DNA of 64,000 bases from Pseudomonadota bacterium (GTDB lineage: Bacteria; Pseudomonadota; Gammaproteobacteria; Burkholderiales; Rhodocyclaceae): contig JAFEDJ010000056.1 in assembly GCA_018241685.1 (NCBI GenBank), positions 21,494 to 85,493 on the forward strand, written 5' to 3'. Each line of letters starts with the position of its first letter. The stretch's first letter is position 1. Below, one piece after another: positions 62,340-64,000 of this stretch. A program made the translations under genes and the position numbers. The notes beneath the pieces are model-generated. The model worked only from the letters and a program-made list of their open reading frames with translations, had not been told where the DNA came from and did no database searches.

Positions 62340-63701
62340 ATGGAAACCAAACCCGTGCAATTCAAGAACCTCTCCCGCGAGGAATCCTACGGCTACGACC
62401 GCAAGACCCTCGACTACATCCGCAACGCTGCCGCCCACGGCCTGTATGAAATCCGCGGCATGGGCGCCAAGCGCAAGCTGCCCAACTTCGACGACCTGGT
62501 CTTCCTCGGCGCGTCCATGTCCCGCTACCCGCTCGAGGGCTACCGCGAGAAGTGCCTGACCAAGACCGTGCTGGGCACCCGCTTCGCCAAGAAGCCGATC
62601 GAACTCGACATCCCGATCACCATCGCCGGCATGAGCTTCGGCGCCCTGTCCGCCAACGTGAAGGAAGCGCTGGGCCTCGCCGCCACCGAGATGGGCACCT
62701 CCACCACCACCGGCGACGGCGGCATGACGCCGGAAGAGCGCCGCTCCTCCAAGATCCTGGTGTACCAGTGCCTGCCGTCCCGCTACGGCTTCAACCCGGA
62801 CGACGTGCGCAAGGCCGACGCCATCGAGGTCGTCATCGGCCAGGGCGCCAAGCCGGGCGGCGGCGGCATGCTGCTGGGTCAGAAGGTGAACCCGCGCGTC
62901 GCCAAGATGCGCACCCTGCCGGAAGGCGTCGACCAGCGCTCCGCCTGCCGCCACCCGGACTGGACCGGCCCGGACGACCTGGCCATCAAGATCCAGGAAC
63001 TGCGCGAGATCACCGACTGGGAAAAGCCGATCTACGTGAAGGTCGGCGCCACCCGCACCTTCAACGACGTCAAGCTGGCCGTGCATGCCGGCGCCGACGT
63101 GGTGGTGGTGGACGGCATGCAGGGCGGCACCGCCGCCACCCAGACCTGCTTCATCGAACACATCGGCATCCCGACCCTGGCCGCCGTGCGCCAGGCCGTC
63201 AATGCCCTCGAAGACCTGGACATGAAGGGCAAGGTCCAGCTGATCGTCTCCGGCGGCATCCGCACCGGCGCCGACGTGGCCAAGGCGCTGGCGATGGGCG
63301 CCGACGCGGTAGCCATCGGCCAGGGCGTGCTGGTGGCCCTCGGCTGCAACGGCGAAACCTACTTCCAGAACGGCGCCCACCACGACGCCATCGCCGACTA
63401 CAACGCCCTGGGCACCGCCCCCGGCTTCTGCCACCACTGCCACACCGGCAAGTGCCCGGTCGGCGTCACCACCCAGGACGCCACCCTGGAGCAGCGCCTG
63501 ACCCCGGCGGTCGGCGCCAAGCACCTCAAGAACTACCTCAAGACCCTGAACATGGAACTCACCACCATCGCCCGGGCCTGCGGCAAGCAGAACGTGCATC
63601 ACCTGGAGCCGGAAGACCTGGTCGCCCTGACCATCGAAGCCGCCGCCATGGCCGGCCTGCCGCTGGCCGGCACCAACTGGATCCCCGGCCAGGGCTTCTA
63701 A
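62340..63701 (+). CDS. mgsC: N-methylglutamate synthase subunit C (glutamate synthase domain)
   Basis: Protein of 453 residues from ATG 62340 with GAGGAG upstream. FMN-binding TIM barrel of the glutamate synthase alpha subunit: ITIAGMSFGALSANVKEALG, GGGGMLLGQKV, VVVDGMQGGTAATQ. Three cysteines in CHHCHTGKCPVG bind the 3Fe-4S cluster. Forms N-methylglutamate with MgsA and MgsB. Intact and full length. A 97-base gap separates it from mgsB. Confidence 0.94.
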   Translation: METKPVQFKNLSREESYGYDRKTLDYIRNAAAHGLYEIRGMGAKRKLPNFDDLVFLGASMSRYPLEGYREKCLTKTVLGTRFAKKPIELDIPITIAGMSFGALSANVKEALGLAATEMGTSTTTGDGGMTPEERRSSKILVYQCLPSRYGFNPDDVRKADAIEVVIGQGAKPGGGGMLLGQKVNPRVAKMRTLPEGVDQRSACRHPDWTGPDDLAIKIQELREITDWEKPIYVKVGATRTFNDVKLAVHAGADVVVVDGMQGGTAATQTCFIEHIGIPTLAAVRQAVNALEDLDMKGKVQLIVSGGIRTGADVAKALAMGADAVAIGQGVLVALGCNGETYFQNGAHHDAIADYNALGTAPGFCHHCHTGKCPVGVTTQDATLEQRLTPAVGAKHLKNYLKTLNMELTTIARACGKQNVHHLEPEDLVALTIEAAAMAGLPLAGTNWIPGQGF

Positions 63702-63823
63702 GGGCCCCCAGGGCCGGGCTACGCCCAGCCCACCCCCCGCGGGGGGCAAGGAAACTTGGGGCGGCCCGACGTTTCCTTGAGAGCCACAAGAGTTTCTCCC
63801 TCTCGCCCCGCAAGGCGTTTCGC

Positions 63824-63858
63824 CGGGGCGATCCGACCACGGATCGCCCCGCTTTTTT
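63824..63858 (+). terminator. Rho-independent terminator between mgsC and folD
   Basis: CGGGGCGATCC/GGATCGCCCCG stem (63824-63834 and 63841-63851), loop GACCAC, then CTTTTTT. It ends the methylamine operon, 16 bases before the folD start, so folD needs its own promoter or read-through. Confidence 0.92.
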
Positions 63859-63874
63859 CCAGGAGACTGAATCC

Positions 63875-64000
63875 GTGACCGCCCAGATCATCGACGGCAA
63901 GGCCCTCTCGAAGCAGCTGCGCGAGGGCTTCCGCGAGCGTGTCGATCACCTCGCCGACCAGGGCGTGCAGCCCGGCCTGGCCGTCATCCTCGTCGGCGAC
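63875..64000 (+). CDS. folD: Bifunctional methylene-THF dehydrogenase/cyclohydrolase (5' end only)
   Basis: Cut by the window edge after 42 codons. Starts GTG 63875 with AGGAGA 9 bases upstream. TAQIIDGKALSKQLREG and PGLAVILVGD are the usual FolD opening. It would oxidise methylene-THF from the methylamine pathway to 10-formyl-THF, the substrate of PurU. Confidence 0.9.
   Translation, partial: MTAQIIDGKALSKQLREGFRERVDHLADQGVQPGLAVILVGD

Noticed and set aside
1..64000. CRISPR arrays, insertion sequences or prophage
   Set aside because: No regularly spaced repeats, transposase, integrase or phage structural motifs were seen on either strand.

Overview
The window is high-GC DNA from a Gram-negative bacterium, most likely a betaproteobacterium of the Rhodocyclales type. 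The evidence is the codon use, the RND and TonB systems, the phasin, the hybrid kinases, the multiheme cytochrome and the methylotrophy cluster. The genus is an inference. No rRNA, intact tRNA, CRISPR array, transposase or replication origin was seen.

Region by region. 0.1-10.9 kb is accessory in character, with lower GC in places. It holds a periplasmic binding protein/hybrid kinase pair, a membrane-anchored Mrr-type nuclease, a four-gene operon (CPA2 antiporter, GCS2 carboxylate-amine ligase, a beta-lactamase-fold protein without its catalytic residues, a tiny membrane protein) and a decayed ClC chloride channel gene. 11-17.8 kb has a GST, an iron-type TonB receptor operon with a Fur-like box and a PepSY protein, and a divergent QorB/HxlR pair. 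17.8-25 kb has a tripartite RND efflux pump with a divergent TetR regulator, and a phasin. 25.3-38.9 kb has a nine-heme cytochrome c, an SRPBCC protein, two large hybrid kinases meeting tail to tail, membrane and hypothetical proteins, two Hsp20 genes and a DegP-type protease divergent from one another across two sigma-32-like promoters, an NfsB-type nitroreductase and a small CxxC protein.

39.4-46.5 kb is a poorly described locus: a TonB receptor with a coiled-coil N-terminus, then a tight operon of a DUF6152 protein, two DUF6644-like membrane proteins, a cytochrome c'-like lipoprotein and two related secreted proteins sharing an SRGRW motif. Its function is unknown. I infer an outer-membrane uptake plus periplasmic redox system.

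46.5-64 kb is nitrogen and C1 metabolism. A diguanylate cyclase is followed by glnK-amtB behind a sigma-54-like promoter. These run directly into a gene for an apparently cytoplasmic protein that joins a chemoreceptor signalling tip to a type-3 solute-binding domain. After a divergent XRE-cupin regulator comes purU and a complete set for the N-methylglutamate pathway of methylamine use (mgdABCD, gmaS, mgsABC), then the start of folD. AmtB-type channels also conduct methylammonium, so uptake, sensing, GmaS capture, oxidation to glutamate plus a C1 unit, and tetrahydrofolate-linked oxidation to formate could form one working unit. The most unusual items are the chemoreceptor/solute-binding fusion, the DUF6152/DUF6644/SRGRW locus, the catalytically empty beta-lactamase-fold protein, and the heat-shock intergenic region with back-to-back -35 elements.
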